Source of the DNA: Pedobacter duraquae
GTDB taxonomy: Bacteria > Bacteroidota > Bacteroidia > Sphingobacteriales > Sphingobacteriaceae
DNA: 64,000 nucleotides
Direction: 5' to 3'
Assembly (NCBI RefSeq): GCF_004362245.1
Contig: NZ_SNWM01000003.1
Coordinates: 1-64,000, forward strand
Shown here: positions 54,155 to 63,082 of the stretch, piece by piece
How positions within the stretch are numbered: position 1 is the first letter of the stretch
Layout of the letters: the number at the start of each line of letters is the position of its first letter
Translations under genes and position numbers: made by a program
Notes under the pieces: generated by a model
Seen by the model: only the letters and a program-made list of their open reading frames with translations
What the model was told of the DNA's origin: nothing
Database searches by the model: none

Positions 54155-55159
54155 ATGAAAAATCATCACGTTGCCGGCGCGCCTACGCCCTGGCAAAGGT
54201 TAGTACGCTTGCTACACTACGAGCGTAAAACCATTAACTATATTTTAGTGTACGCCATGTTAATTGGCCTAATCGGACTTTCTTTACCACTGGGCACCAG
54301 TGCAGTATTTAACCTGCTCTCAAACGGTGCTATGTACAGTTCTACTTATATCCTCATTGCAGTGATATTAGTGGGTATTATGGTGGGTGGGTTCCTGTTG
54401 ATCGGTCAACTTACGCTGGTTGAATTTCTTGAACAGAAAATCTTTGTTAAAGCGGCGTTGGAGTTTGCGTTTCGCCTTCCCCGGATCAAAAAAAGAGCTT
54501 TGGAAGGTGAAAACCCTTCTGAGCTGATTAACCGGTTTTTCGATATCCTGACTATACAGAAAGGACTCACCAAATTGCTTGTCGACATTATTGCTGCCGG
54601 CGTGCAAATCTTTTTTAGTGTGATCCTCCTTTCTTTTTACCATCCGGTATTTATGGTATTTGGGATTCTTGTAATCGTTGTTATCGGTATCATTTTATTC
54701 GCTTATTACCGCCCGGGTGTGGAGACCAGTATTGAAGAATCAGGCTATAAATACGAAGTAGTTGGCTACCTGGAAGAAGTAGCGGCTGATCTGGATACCT
54801 ACCGGAATAGTGCTGCCAAAAGAAAAGAGATCATTAGCCGGACTGATGAGATTACTGCCAATTACATCCAGGCACGTAACGACCACTTCGGCGTATTGAA
54901 AAGATTTTTCTTTAGTGCCGTCGCTATGCGCACGATGCTGATGGGCGCACTTTTACTATTGGGTTCTTACTTTGTTGTAGAACGCCAGATCACATTCGGA
55001 CAATTTGTTGCTGCCGAGGTAATCATTGTGCAGATCAGCTATGCCATTGAGAAGTTAATGACCAACCTGAATACCGTGTTTGACATGGTTACGGGAAGTG
55101 AAAAACTTGCTGTGGTAACCGACCTGGAGTTGGAGGAAGGAGATCTGAACAATGGGTAA
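54155..55159 (+). CDS. ABC exporter-type membrane domain lacking an ATPase domain
   Basis: 334 residues. The transmembrane domain of a type I ABC exporter (about 25-315; six helices; YILVYAMLIGLIGLSLPLGTSAVFNLLSNGAM, LVEFLEQKIFVKAALEFAFRLPRI as coupling region, ITFGQFVAAEVIIVQISYAIEKLM) ends just where the nucleotide-binding domain should begin, and no C39 peptidase domain precedes it. Walker A, signature and Walker B are absent. The HlyD gene begins inside its last codons, so nothing is lost there. Either an ATPase is supplied from elsewhere or the module uses another energy source. Confidence 0.8.
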   Translation: MKNHHVAGAPTPWQRLVRLLHYERKTINYILVYAMLIGLIGLSLPLGTSAVFNLLSNGAMYSSTYILIAVILVGIMVGGFLLIGQLTLVEFLEQKIFVKAALEFAFRLPRIKKRALEGENPSELINRFFDILTIQKGLTKLLVDIIAAGVQIFFSVILLSFYHPVFMVFGILVIVVIGIILFAYYRPGVETSIEESGYKYEVVGYLEEVAADLDTYRNSAAKRKEIISRTDEITANYIQARNDHFGVLKRFFFSAVAMRTMLMGALLLLGSYFVVERQITFGQFVAAEVIIVQISYAIEKLMTNLNTVFDMVTGSEKLAVVTDLELEEGDLNNG

Positions 55160-56516
55160 ATCAAATCAGCACCTCGCGCAACTTAAAGAATGGGAAAGCC
55201 TCTCGGTAAACGCCACAAAGAAAATCATCAATGTGAGGGGGCCGGAACTGCTTGGCAGGGTAGCTTTATTTATCGGGATATTTTTCTTTATCCTGCTTTT
55301 TCTGCCCTATAGGCAAACCATTCCTGGCCGCGGCACAGTAACGGCATTAAGACCAGAAGACCGGCCGCAGACCATCCAGAATCAGATTGGCGGACGAATA
55401 GAACATTGGGCAGTACGCGAAGGACAGGAAGTTAAAAAAGGTGATACCATCATGGTGATTTCTGAAACCAGTCAGTCGTATTTCGATCCGGAATTACCCG
55501 AACGTTTAAATGAACAGCTCGATGCCAAACGCGGAACTGAAACTGCTGCGGTGCAAAAAATAGATGCTACAAAGGCACAGATGCGGGCAATGACTGATGG
55601 ACTGCGTTTTCAGATGCAGGCCGCAGAAAACAAGGTGCGCCAGGCAAAGAATTATGTATCTATAGACAGTGCAGACCTGCTTGCGGTACAGAAGTTTTAC
55701 GAGACTACTAAAACCAGGTTGGAGCGTTATGAAACGGGTTATAAAAACGGGTTATTCTCGTTAACGGATATCGAAACACGGCGGTTAAAGCTGCAGGAAG
55801 ATAATGCAAAGGTGATTAGTCAGCAGAATAAGCTTAGCAACTCCACTCAGAATTTATTGAATTCAACGATAGAACTCGATAACATAAGGGCAAAATATCA
55901 GGAGTCGATTTCTAAAGCACAATCAGACATGAGTTCAGCAATTTCCAGCAGAGCGAGTGCACAGGGAGACATTGCAAAACTCAGGAACGACATCTCCAAT
56001 ATCAGCATCAGACGAGGCTGGTATGTAGTGCGGGCACCGCAGGACGGCTTTGTGGTTAAAACACTTAAAGCAGGTATCGGTGAAAACATTAAAGAGGGCG
56101 AGTCGGTGGCAACACTGCAACCAAAATCGCCACTGGTGGCCGTAGAAATATTTGTAAGTGCAATGGATGTTCCTTTGATCTTGGATACCAGTGATGTACG
56201 ATTACAATTTGAAGGCTGGCCATCGGTACAGTTTTCCGGCTGGCCATCGGTAGCTGTGGGAACTTTTGCGGGCAAAGTATTTTCCATTGATAAGATCAGT
56301 AGCAGTGGCGGTAAGTATAGGTTATTGGTTAGTCAGACTAATCCTGTTCCAACTAAAGATGAACCCTGGCCACCACAATTGAGACAGGGCTCAGGTGTAT
56401 TTGGTCGCGTTATCCTGAGATCTGTGCCGCTGTGGTATGAGATCTGGAGACAGCTTAACGGTTTCCCGCCAAGTTTGGAAAAAGAGCCCGTTCTGAGTGA
56501 TAAAGAGAAGAAATAG
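55152..56516 (+). CDS. HlyD-family periplasmic adaptor
   Basis: 454 residues: one N-terminal membrane helix (about 32-54), lipoyl/barrel segment (VTALRPEDRPQTIQNQIGGRIEHWAVREGQEVKKGDTIMVIS), a long coiled coil (about 110-300), then the returning half of lipoyl (GWYVVRAPQDGFVVKTLKAGIGENIKEGESVATLQP) and beta domains. It bridges the inner-membrane domain to the outer-membrane channel. Overlaps the ABC-domain stop by 8 bases. Confidence 0.88.
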   Translation: MGKSNQHLAQLKEWESLSVNATKKIINVRGPELLGRVALFIGIFFFILLFLPYRQTIPGRGTVTALRPEDRPQTIQNQIGGRIEHWAVREGQEVKKGDTIMVISETSQSYFDPELPERLNEQLDAKRGTETAAVQKIDATKAQMRAMTDGLRFQMQAAENKVRQAKNYVSIDSADLLAVQKFYETTKTRLERYETGYKNGLFSLTDIETRRLKLQEDNAKVISQQNKLSNSTQNLLNSTIELDNIRAKYQESISKAQSDMSSAISSRASAQGDIAKLRNDISNISIRRGWYVVRAPQDGFVVKTLKAGIGENIKEGESVATLQPKSPLVAVEIFVSAMDVPLILDTSDVRLQFEGWPSVQFSGWPSVAVGTFAGKVFSIDKISSSGGKYRLLVSQTNPVPTKDEPWPPQLRQGSGVFGRVILRSVPLWYEIWRQLNGFPPSLEKEPVLSDKEKK

Positions 56517-56524
56517 GAGAGGAG

Positions 56525-58000
56525 ATGGATAGAATCTTAAAAAGACTTTATGAAATAGCAATGTTTCTGCTATTGCTGGGCAATATATACGATGTGTCGG
56601 CACAGAATACTGTTGCTGTTAAAATGCAGCCGGATACTGCAAAAGTTTTTGCACTGGAAGACTTGCAGTTATTGGTATTCAGATATCACCCGGTGATTAA
56701 GCAGGCAGCACTGCTGAGCGAAACGGCAAGGGCAAATGTACTGCAGTCGCTGGGCTATTTTGACCCGGAGCTGAAGTCGGGCTTTGGCAGGAAGTTATTT
56801 GGTGACACGGAGTATTATAACAAATGGAGCAACGAGCTTAAGATCCCTTTGTGGCTGGCGGGAGCAGATTTAAAGGTGGGTTACGACCGTAATGTTGGCA
56901 CCTATGTGAATCCCGAAAGCAGAACCAATGGTCAGGGTTTATCGGCCGTAGGCCTAAGCATTCCATTGGGACAGGGTTTGATTATTGATGCCCGGCGGAA
57001 TACGCTCCGTCAATCCAGGATTATGGTGCAGTATGCCGAAGCAGAGCAGCTGAAGCAGATCAATAGTGTGTGGTACGACATCGTGAAAGATTATTGGAAC
57101 TGGTATTACGCTTACAAACAATTTGAGCTGGTTAATGAGGGCGTATTATTGGCTCAGCGTAGATTCGAGGCACTAAGCAGACAAACTATTATCGGAGATA
57201 AACCAGCGATCGACTCTGTAGAAGCCTATATTACGGTTCAGGAACGGATTATCCAAAAAGAGAAAACGGCGATAGAGTTACAGAATGCGAGGTTGGTGTT
57301 ATCTAATCACCTTTGGAATGAAGTTGGCAATCCATTGGAACTTCCTGCAGACGCGTTACCAGAACTTGTGAGGCAGACATTTAGTAAGCCCAACAAGTTC
57401 TTGTTGGATACGTTGTTAGGCCAGGCTTCGGATCAGCATCCAGAGTTGGTTAAGCTGCGGACAAAAGGAGCTCAGCTAGCGATAGAAAGAAGTTACCGCC
57501 AGGAAATGATGAAGCCTAAGCTGAATGTTACCGGGAACCTGATCTCTAGCAGAACCGATTTTGGGAGTAGCATACCTGCCAATTATGACTTCAATTGGAG
57601 TAATTATAAGTTTGGCGTAGAGTTGGCATTTCCGCTGTTTTTACGGTCGGAGAGAGGGAAGTTGCGTGAAGTTAAGATTAAACAGCAGGAGTTGAACTAC
57701 GATCTGCAACAGTTTGGCAGGGAGATTAAAAATAACATCACCGCTTCGTACAATGACTTGTCGGCCTACAGCGCTCAGTTGAACGTGCAGATCAAAAGTA
57801 TAGAAAATCAACAGTTGCTTGTTAATGGTGAGAACCAGAAATTCAGCTTGGGTGAGAGTACTTTGTTTTTAATTAACAGCAGGGAAAGTAAACTGATCGA
57901 TATGAAAATTAAGCAGGAAAGCATGATTGCCGGGTATCAGAAAACATTGGCAGAATTGTATTACAAAGCAGGAACGAGACAGTTTGCGAGGCAAAACTAA
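56525..58000 (+). CDS. TolC-family outer-membrane efflux protein
   Basis: 491 residues with a signal peptide (MDRILKRLYEIAMFLLLLG, cut near VSAQ) and the two-fold repeated helical structure of TolC/OprM proteins (LEDLQLLVFRYHPVIKQAALLSETARANVLQSLGYFDPELKSGFG, and near the end NITASYNDLSAYSAQLNVQIKSIENQQLLVNGENQKFSLGES). It is the last gene of the operon; 8 bases after HlyD. Confidence 0.85.
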   Translation: MDRILKRLYEIAMFLLLLGNIYDVSAQNTVAVKMQPDTAKVFALEDLQLLVFRYHPVIKQAALLSETARANVLQSLGYFDPELKSGFGRKLFGDTEYYNKWSNELKIPLWLAGADLKVGYDRNVGTYVNPESRTNGQGLSAVGLSIPLGQGLIIDARRNTLRQSRIMVQYAEAEQLKQINSVWYDIVKDYWNWYYAYKQFELVNEGVLLAQRRFEALSRQTIIGDKPAIDSVEAYITVQERIIQKEKTAIELQNARLVLSNHLWNEVGNPLELPADALPELVRQTFSKPNKFLLDTLLGQASDQHPELVKLRTKGAQLAIERSYRQEMMKPKLNVTGNLISSRTDFGSSIPANYDFNWSNYKFGVELAFPLFLRSERGKLREVKIKQQELNYDLQQFGREIKNNITASYNDLSAYSAQLNVQIKSIENQQLLVNGENQKFSLGESTLFLINSRESKLIDMKIKQESMIAGYQKTLAELYYKAGTRQFARQN

Positions 58001-58027
58001 CGAGAGTCATACTCGCGTTAGTTTTGC
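57991..58027. terminator. bidirectional terminator, overlapping the TolC stop
   Basis: GCAAAACTAACGAGAGT (57991-58007) pairs with ACTCGCGTTAGTTTTGC (58011-58027) apart from one mismatch, with a 3-base loop. The stop codon of the TolC-like gene is in the left arm. Lies between convergent genes. Confidence 0.7.
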
Positions 58028-58032
58028 TACCC

Positions 58033-59838
58033 TTAAGGTACAAACTGGATGAAACTTTTAGAAGCAGGATTAGAATTTGAGTTATCGAAATCTCCAAAAA
58101 CAATATAGGCTTTGTTATTGACAACTGCAGCCTCTGCGTACACCGCGATGGCATCGATAATGTTATCTACTTTAGTATAACTATCAGTGGCTGGATTATA
58201 TTCATAAACAAAGTTTGTTCTGCTGTCACTTGTATAATAGCCACCACCAACGTAACCCTTACCATTTAATCCGAAACTAAAGGAATTACTTCCGCCAACC
58301 CCGGCGGCAAGGTCTGCAATTCTTTTCCATTTTTCGGTTGGCAAATCAAACTCCCAACAATCTCTTGGATAGTTTGGCAAACCATTGTACCCATAAGTAC
58401 TTCCACCCATTACATAAATTTTATCCCCAATACGCATTGTAGTTGCTGCAGATCGAGGAGAGCCTGGAAAGGTAGGCAGAAATTTCCAGGTGTTATTGCT
58501 AGCATCATAACGCAATACCTGGCCAAGTGGTGCGATATATCCAGGCTCTGAGGCGTTTCCGCCAAATAGATAGCCATAGTTTCCGTAAGAAAATGTTGAT
58601 GGGTTTGATATAAACGCACTTGAACTTGGATAAGGTGCTACTTTAGTCCACAAGTTTGTGCCGGGATCGAACATATAGACATCACGCGTGTAACGCGAGT
58701 CCAGCGATAGCAGCACCACATAAATTTTATTGTTTGCTGCAAAACCACGCACAGCCCAGGTTGCGCCCCCAGGAAAATCAGCCATTTTTTTCCAAGTATT
58801 AGACGAGGGCGTATATTCATAAAGGTCTTTTTGCCCGCCAGTGATCGGCCCCTTCCCAAGCCCAACGTAGAGTTTATCATTCAGAGATAATGCAATTCCC
58901 CATCCCCGCTCCTCCCCAGGAAAGGATCCCATATCCACAAAGTGTTTATAAAATTTCGATCGCTCAGAAGTCTTCGCAGTAAGATTTTCTCCGGTAGTCA
59001 CACTGATTTCAGACAAAAATGAATATTCCGGAACGGCGACACGAACATTTAAGGCGGTTTTAGAGCTACTTACAATTTCTGCGATGTTGCCACCGATCAT
59101 CACTAAATTCTTATTCTTATCAGGATTGAAATAATCACCAGCTATTGTAATTATTTCGTTGTCCCTGGCTGCCACCTTGAACTTATCGAGAATTGAAGGC
59201 GACTTAAGGATTAAGTTCATCGAATCACTTTCCTGCCCAAAATATTCAATGGAAAGCCTGTTCACTTTCTTCGTTATAGACCGAGGAACATTAAAATAAA
59301 TTTTATGGTCAGCTATTTTTGTGGGTACAAGACTTACCAGGGCGTCGATCCTGACTTTGATATATTTAATATCAAGATCATGTGTGCCAACTACTTCTAC
59401 GGCAACTTCATCATCCCAGGTATAGGAACCAACATCCGGTCTTATTTGTAAACCAGCAGTTCCCTTTGCAGCAAAACTAATGGGCAGAGCGTAATGGACG
59501 TTGAGATCCTTGTCGATATAATAGGCACTGACATAATATGTTGCTTTATCAGCAAGCCCCGACAGCACTTCATAAGAAAAACCGGTGGTAACTGTTTTGT
59601 TAATAAATACGAAAGCATTCGATTTATCTGGGTTTGCGCTTGCAGACCACACGAACCCTACTTCTGTAATCTGATCTGCCGCAATACCACTTGTTTTTGC
59701 ATAAAAGAGATTGCCATTTTTTGTCTCAGATACGGTGACTGTGATTGTGGCGTCTGCAACCGTCTGCTTTTTACAGCTGGAGAATAGTGAAAATATAATC
59801 AGGATACTGCCGATTAAAAAGCTGGTCTTGTTTTTCAT
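58033..59838 (-). CDS. IPT/TIG and kelch-repeat lipoprotein A
   Basis: 601 residues. Lipoprotein signal (FSLFSSCKK). N-terminal Ig-like segments (about 30-290; VGFVWSASANPDKS, ILDKFKVAARDNEIITIAGDYFNPD) are followed by six kelch blades (about 310-600; LYVGLGKGPITGGQKDLYEYTPSSNTWKKMADFPGG, KIYVMGGSTYGYNGLPNYPRDCWEFDLPTEKWKRIADLAAG). Surface-exposed or periplasmic, perhaps carbohydrate or protein binding. Paralogue of the next gene, 23 bases away. Confidence 0.83.
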   Translation of the reverse strand: MKNKTSFLIGSILIIFSLFSSCKKQTVADATITVTVSETKNGNLFYAKTSGIAADQITEVGFVWSASANPDKSNAFVFINKTVTTGFSYEVLSGLADKATYYVSAYYIDKDLNVHYALPISFAAKGTAGLQIRPDVGSYTWDDEVAVEVVGTHDLDIKYIKVRIDALVSLVPTKIADHKIYFNVPRSITKKVNRLSIEYFGQESDSMNLILKSPSILDKFKVAARDNEIITIAGDYFNPDKNKNLVMIGGNIAEIVSSSKTALNVRVAVPEYSFLSEISVTTGENLTAKTSERSKFYKHFVDMGSFPGEERGWGIALSLNDKLYVGLGKGPITGGQKDLYEYTPSSNTWKKMADFPGGATWAVRGFAANNKIYVVLLSLDSRYTRDVYMFDPGTNLWTKVAPYPSSSAFISNPSTFSYGNYGYLFGGNASEPGYIAPLGQVLRYDASNNTWKFLPTFPGSPRSAATTMRIGDKIYVMGGSTYGYNGLPNYPRDCWEFDLPTEKWKRIADLAAGVGGSNSFSFGLNGKGYVGGGYYTSDSRTNFVYEYNPATDSYTKVDNIIDAIAVYAEAAVVNNKAYIVFGDFDNSNSNPASKSFIQFVP

Positions 59839-59861
59839 TGAGCTGTGCGTTAATTGAGCTA

Positions 59862-61925
59862 TTAAAGTGATGTGTTGTCTGCCATAAAAAGCTGATACCG
59901 ATCTGACGAGCTATTTCCTCCTCCAAAAAATACCTTCCCGTTATTGACAAATGCAAAAGCTTTTTCAAATCCATTACCGGCACCGATATCGTCAGGTAAT
60001 CTGGTCCAGGTATTGGATGCAACATTATATCTGTAACAATCTTTAGAAGGACCACCACCAACATCAGCACCTCCGGCGATGTAGCCGGCACCCTGAAAAA
60101 CAAAAGCAGTTGTATAACTTCGCGCATCAGGGAAATTGGCCAGCGTTACCCATGTTTTAGTGGCCGGAGTATATTTTTTAAACTGCAGCATTCCTGTATT
60201 TGTAGATCCGCAGGCAAAATATATTTCGTTGTTGATTACAAAAGTGGAGGCATGTATCCTTTCATTATTTCCAAAATCCGTTGGATAATCTGTTTCCTTT
60301 TGCCAGGTGTCGTTGGCAATGTCATATTTATAAACGGTATTATCGGGCTGCTGATCGAAAGCAAGCACCTTTCTACCCACACCAAGATAGATGTTGTTTC
60401 CAACAGCAGACAGTGTGCCGGCAAAGCGAACACCCGCCATATAACTTGACTTTTGAACCCATTGGTTGTTGACAGTATTGTACTCCCAAAAATTATTCAG
60501 ATCAGTTCCTGTATAGAAATATGCTTTAGTGCCAACTGCTACAACTCTGCCAACATCAAAACTGAAAGGAATCTCAGACTTTGCCCAGGAATAGTCTGAA
60601 GCGTTGAACTTCCACACATACTTTTTCCTATCAAAGTAATCCTTCGAGCCAGTTATAATATAGGAAATATTGTTAATTGTAAACGTACCGGAATTCACAT
60701 ATGACGAAAAGGGAATCTGATCATTCACAACAATCCATTTGTCGTTAATGGCCATGTCGGAAGTATAGGCTATTTCGTAATCAAGTACTTTCAGGACAAC
60801 TTTGGCCTTCCTATTTGGATAGGCACCGTTTGGTATGCGCAAGGCTAATTTAGTTGTAGTTCCAGAAGTAAAGGTGGCCGGGGTATTTTCAAATGTTACA
60901 GTATTATTGAATACTGTCGGGTGAAAGTATTTGCCCTGGATAAGGATTGCCTCATCAACTTTTCCCGATCCCGGCACAATAGTAAGTTCGGGCTTTCTTA
61001 TAATAAATTGTGATGTTGCTGCCATGGTCTGCAGTTGAGCTTTGACAGAAATTATTGTCTTACTAAATTGAATATTATCTGGTACAACAACCTTAATCTG
61101 GTTTTTTGTTGAACTAATTACCGTTCCAGCAACTGTACCAAAACTAACCTGATTTCCATTAACATACCTATTAAAATAATTCCCGTTGATCGTTACAGTA
61201 TCTCTGAATGTAGCTGTAGAAGTAAAACTTTCTATGGTAGGGGCATACAGTGAGAATTTTTTACTAACCGTATCGGTTTTTGTTCCTTCTTTTAAGAGAA
61301 CGGCGGGGTTAAACACCTTTAAATCAGTAGGCACAACACATTTTAATACGCTATCGTTTATCGAAACTAAACCTGCAGAGCGGTCTCCGAATCCAATGCT
61401 AAAGCTGTGCCCTGTAAAGTATTTTCCTTTAATGGAAATGGTATCTCCTATCAGGGCTTTAGAAGGATAAATGGAATCTATTTTTACGATTTTAGCACCT
61501 GTTGAAACAAAAGATTTGATGTTAAAGAACGAATAGGAGTAGGCAGAGTTACCGATACTCGTGATAGCGTATGCAGTAACATAATATAGTGAGTCTTTGC
61601 TCATCCCATAATGTACGTCTGCTTTATACTCGCCGAGTTTTATAGGGGTTTTAATACTAAAAACCTGTACCCCATTTTTAAAAAGGCTGTCTTTCGCTAT
61701 TAAAAAACCGTAATCAAGTACAGCATCCGGGATTTGATTCACTTTGCCAATAAGGCTAACGCCACCATCTTGATATACCGTCGCCGAAACGAGTGTCAGT
61801 TTTTTTACAACATCGGTTGGAGGTACAGGAACTGGTGCCGGCGTGTCACTTTTTTTACAAGAATTGAAGATAATTGTTAATGAAGATATCGTAACAAAGG
61901 TTAAGAGTTGGAGCGTAATTTTCAT
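59862..61925 (-). CDS. IPT/TIG and kelch-repeat lipoprotein B
   Basis: 687 residues. Lipoprotein signal (TIIFNSCKK), followed by a Pro-rich linker (PAPVPVPPTD), a fibronectin/Ig-like part, three IPT/TIG domains (about 135-400; ISIKGKYFTGHSFSIGF, VTINGNYFNRYVNGNQVSF, ILIQGKYFHPTVFNNTVTF) and kelch blades (about 410-680; VAVGTKAYFYTGTDLNNFWEYNTVNNQW). Probably transcribed first, with its paralogue following. Confidence 0.83.
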   Translation of the reverse strand: MKITLQLLTFVTISSLTIIFNSCKKSDTPAPVPVPPTDVVKKLTLVSATVYQDGGVSLIGKVNQIPDAVLDYGFLIAKDSLFKNGVQVFSIKTPIKLGEYKADVHYGMSKDSLYYVTAYAITSIGNSAYSYSFFNIKSFVSTGAKIVKIDSIYPSKALIGDTISIKGKYFTGHSFSIGFGDRSAGLVSINDSVLKCVVPTDLKVFNPAVLLKEGTKTDTVSKKFSLYAPTIESFTSTATFRDTVTINGNYFNRYVNGNQVSFGTVAGTVISSTKNQIKVVVPDNIQFSKTIISVKAQLQTMAATSQFIIRKPELTIVPGSGKVDEAILIQGKYFHPTVFNNTVTFENTPATFTSGTTTKLALRIPNGAYPNRKAKVVLKVLDYEIAYTSDMAINDKWIVVNDQIPFSSYVNSGTFTINNISYIITGSKDYFDRKKYVWKFNASDYSWAKSEIPFSFDVGRVVAVGTKAYFYTGTDLNNFWEYNTVNNQWVQKSSYMAGVRFAGTLSAVGNNIYLGVGRKVLAFDQQPDNTVYKYDIANDTWQKETDYPTDFGNNERIHASTFVINNEIYFACGSTNTGMLQFKKYTPATKTWVTLANFPDARSYTTAFVFQGAGYIAGGADVGGGPSKDCYRYNVASNTWTRLPDDIGAGNGFEKAFAFVNNGKVFFGGGNSSSDRYQLFMADNTSL

Positions 61926-62038
61926 TGCATATAATAGTGCTGTAAAATACAGGTTTTTGAGCGATCTTTAAATAAAGATTTAGTTACATAATTAATCACC
62001 AATTAACATTGTCGGGTTATATTTATTTCCACATTTAA

Positions 62039-62069
62039 TTTGCATACAGATCAAATTGTATTACTTTTG
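62039..62069 (+). promoter_or_regulatory. tRNA promoter (TTTG-N19-TACTTTTG)
   Basis: TTTG at 62039-62042 and TACTTTTG at 62062-62069 match the Bacteroidota -33/-7 consensus with a 19-base spacer, and the -7 box ends 8 bases before the mature tRNA. Confidence 0.75.
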
Positions 62070-62077
62070 CCACCCAC

Positions 62078-62151
<74 letters not shown>

Positions 62152-62160
62152 CTCCCGTTT

Positions 62161-62194
62161 AAACCCTTTCAGTGATACTGAGAGGGTTTTTTCT
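62161..62194 (+). terminator. intrinsic terminator of tRNA-Ala
   Basis: AAACCCTTTCAGT and ACTGAGAGGGTTT form a stem with a 3-base loop and one mismatch, followed by TTTTTCTTT. Ends the tRNA transcript. Confidence 0.75.
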
Positions 62195-62233
62195 TTACTG
62201 AGGTTTCATGTGAGTTATGTCGCATTTAGCGAT

Positions 62234-62286
62234 TTGCAAGAAACTCACAATAATCTTGCAAATTCCTTGCGCAAAAACTCGCAATA
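62234..62286. repeat. paired direct repeats, possible integrase arm-type sites
   Basis: TTGCAAGAAACTCACAATA (62234-62252) is repeated with changes at 62267-62286 (TTGCGCAAAAACTCGCAATA), 33 bases apart, in the short space between the tRNA terminator and the integrase start. Repeats of this kind often serve as arm-type binding sites of tyrosine recombinases. Confidence 0.5.
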
Positions 62287-62310
62287 GGTTCGGCCATAAG
62301 AACTCAAATT

Positions 62311-62532
62311 ATGGTAAACATCACAATCAATCTCGACATCAGAAGAGTCAAAAAAGACGGCACCTATCCTATCGTCTTTAGGATCTATCATCAACAACGG
62401 TCATTTACCAGATCTACAAAGATCTGTGTGCTCGAGAAGCATTGGGACGATAGTAAGAAATTAATAAAAAGCGCTAGTCTGTATAATTCAGTAAAAGTAA
62501 CCCCTCGGTTTTGGGTCAAATTGGCCGCCTGA
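62311..62532 (+). pseudogene. truncated tyrosine recombinase (N-terminal arm-binding domain only)
   Basis: 73 codons. MVNITINLDIRRVKKDGTYP and IVFRIYHQQRSFTRSTKICV look like the arm-binding domain at the start of Bacteroidota phage-type integrases; EKHWDDSKKLI also fits. After about residue 60 the match ends and a stop follows, so the core-binding and catalytic domains, with the Tyr nucleophile, are missing. It is likely the remains of the integrase of an element inserted at tRNA-Ala. Confidence 0.7.
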
Positions 62533-63082
62533 CTAGCTGCCGAATATAATTGCGAATGCCCTACATACTAGATCAAATATAATTATTCCTTCTAACAGAT
62601 GCTCTACTACTACCTAAGTAGCCGCATCTAACCCTTCATTACTTTTAAGCGTGTTGTATAAATAAATAGATGTGCTAACAAATCCATAAGCCAGTTTAAA
62701 GCCAGCTTAAATCAGCTCTTATAAGCGCATCCAGCACCACTATGGACTTACTCCCTATAGGTGGGTTATATCAGAGCCTGGCGGCTATTATCTAGTCTCA
62801 GAGCATGGAGATAGGTAGAGGGATTATAACCTAAAAAAAGTGACCTAAGCTATTAAAACGGCTACTTTGCACCGAAATAAGAGGGTCAGTTTGCAGCGAA
62901 ATCAGGTGTCAGTTTAATTGCGGATTGAGTGGCCACTGTTGCTGAAACTCCCAAGTTAGGCCAGATTACACTTAAATCGTAATCAAAATTCGATTAGTTG
63001 GCAAAATAATGATCAACCAAAGATCTGAATTCTAGAATTAAATCGGTATCCTTGAGAAACAATTAATCATTATCAATTTTTT
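62533..63082. other. intergenic region with probable IS end and rearranged sequence
   Basis: About 550 bases lacking an open frame. Apart from the tandem repeat described separately at 62864-62916, no structure is clear. Broken sequence of this kind between a truncated integrase and a new gene suggests a deletion junction. The last 80 bases before ATG 63083 are AT-rich and probably hold the promoter of that gene. Confidence 0.45.
62864..62916. repeat. tandem imperfect repeats, possible IS21-type terminal repeats
   Basis: ACTTTGCACCGAAATAAG plus GAGGGTC (62864-62887) is followed directly by AGTTTGCAGCGAAATCAG plus GTGTC (62888-62910), then the start of a third unit AGTTT. Repeated 23-24-base units beginning with TTTGCASCGAAAT are like the multiple terminal repeats of IS21-type elements. 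No transposase gene is near, so this would be a lone end. Confidence 0.4.

Noticed and set aside
54155..55159. Frameshifted ABC exporter gene
   Set aside because: HlyD starts within the last codons and its own N-terminus is complete, so no room or remnants for an ATPase domain.
62311..62532. Complete small regulatory gene
   Set aside because: The visible sequence matches the first domain of integrases and then ends abruptly, which fits a truncated recombinase better.
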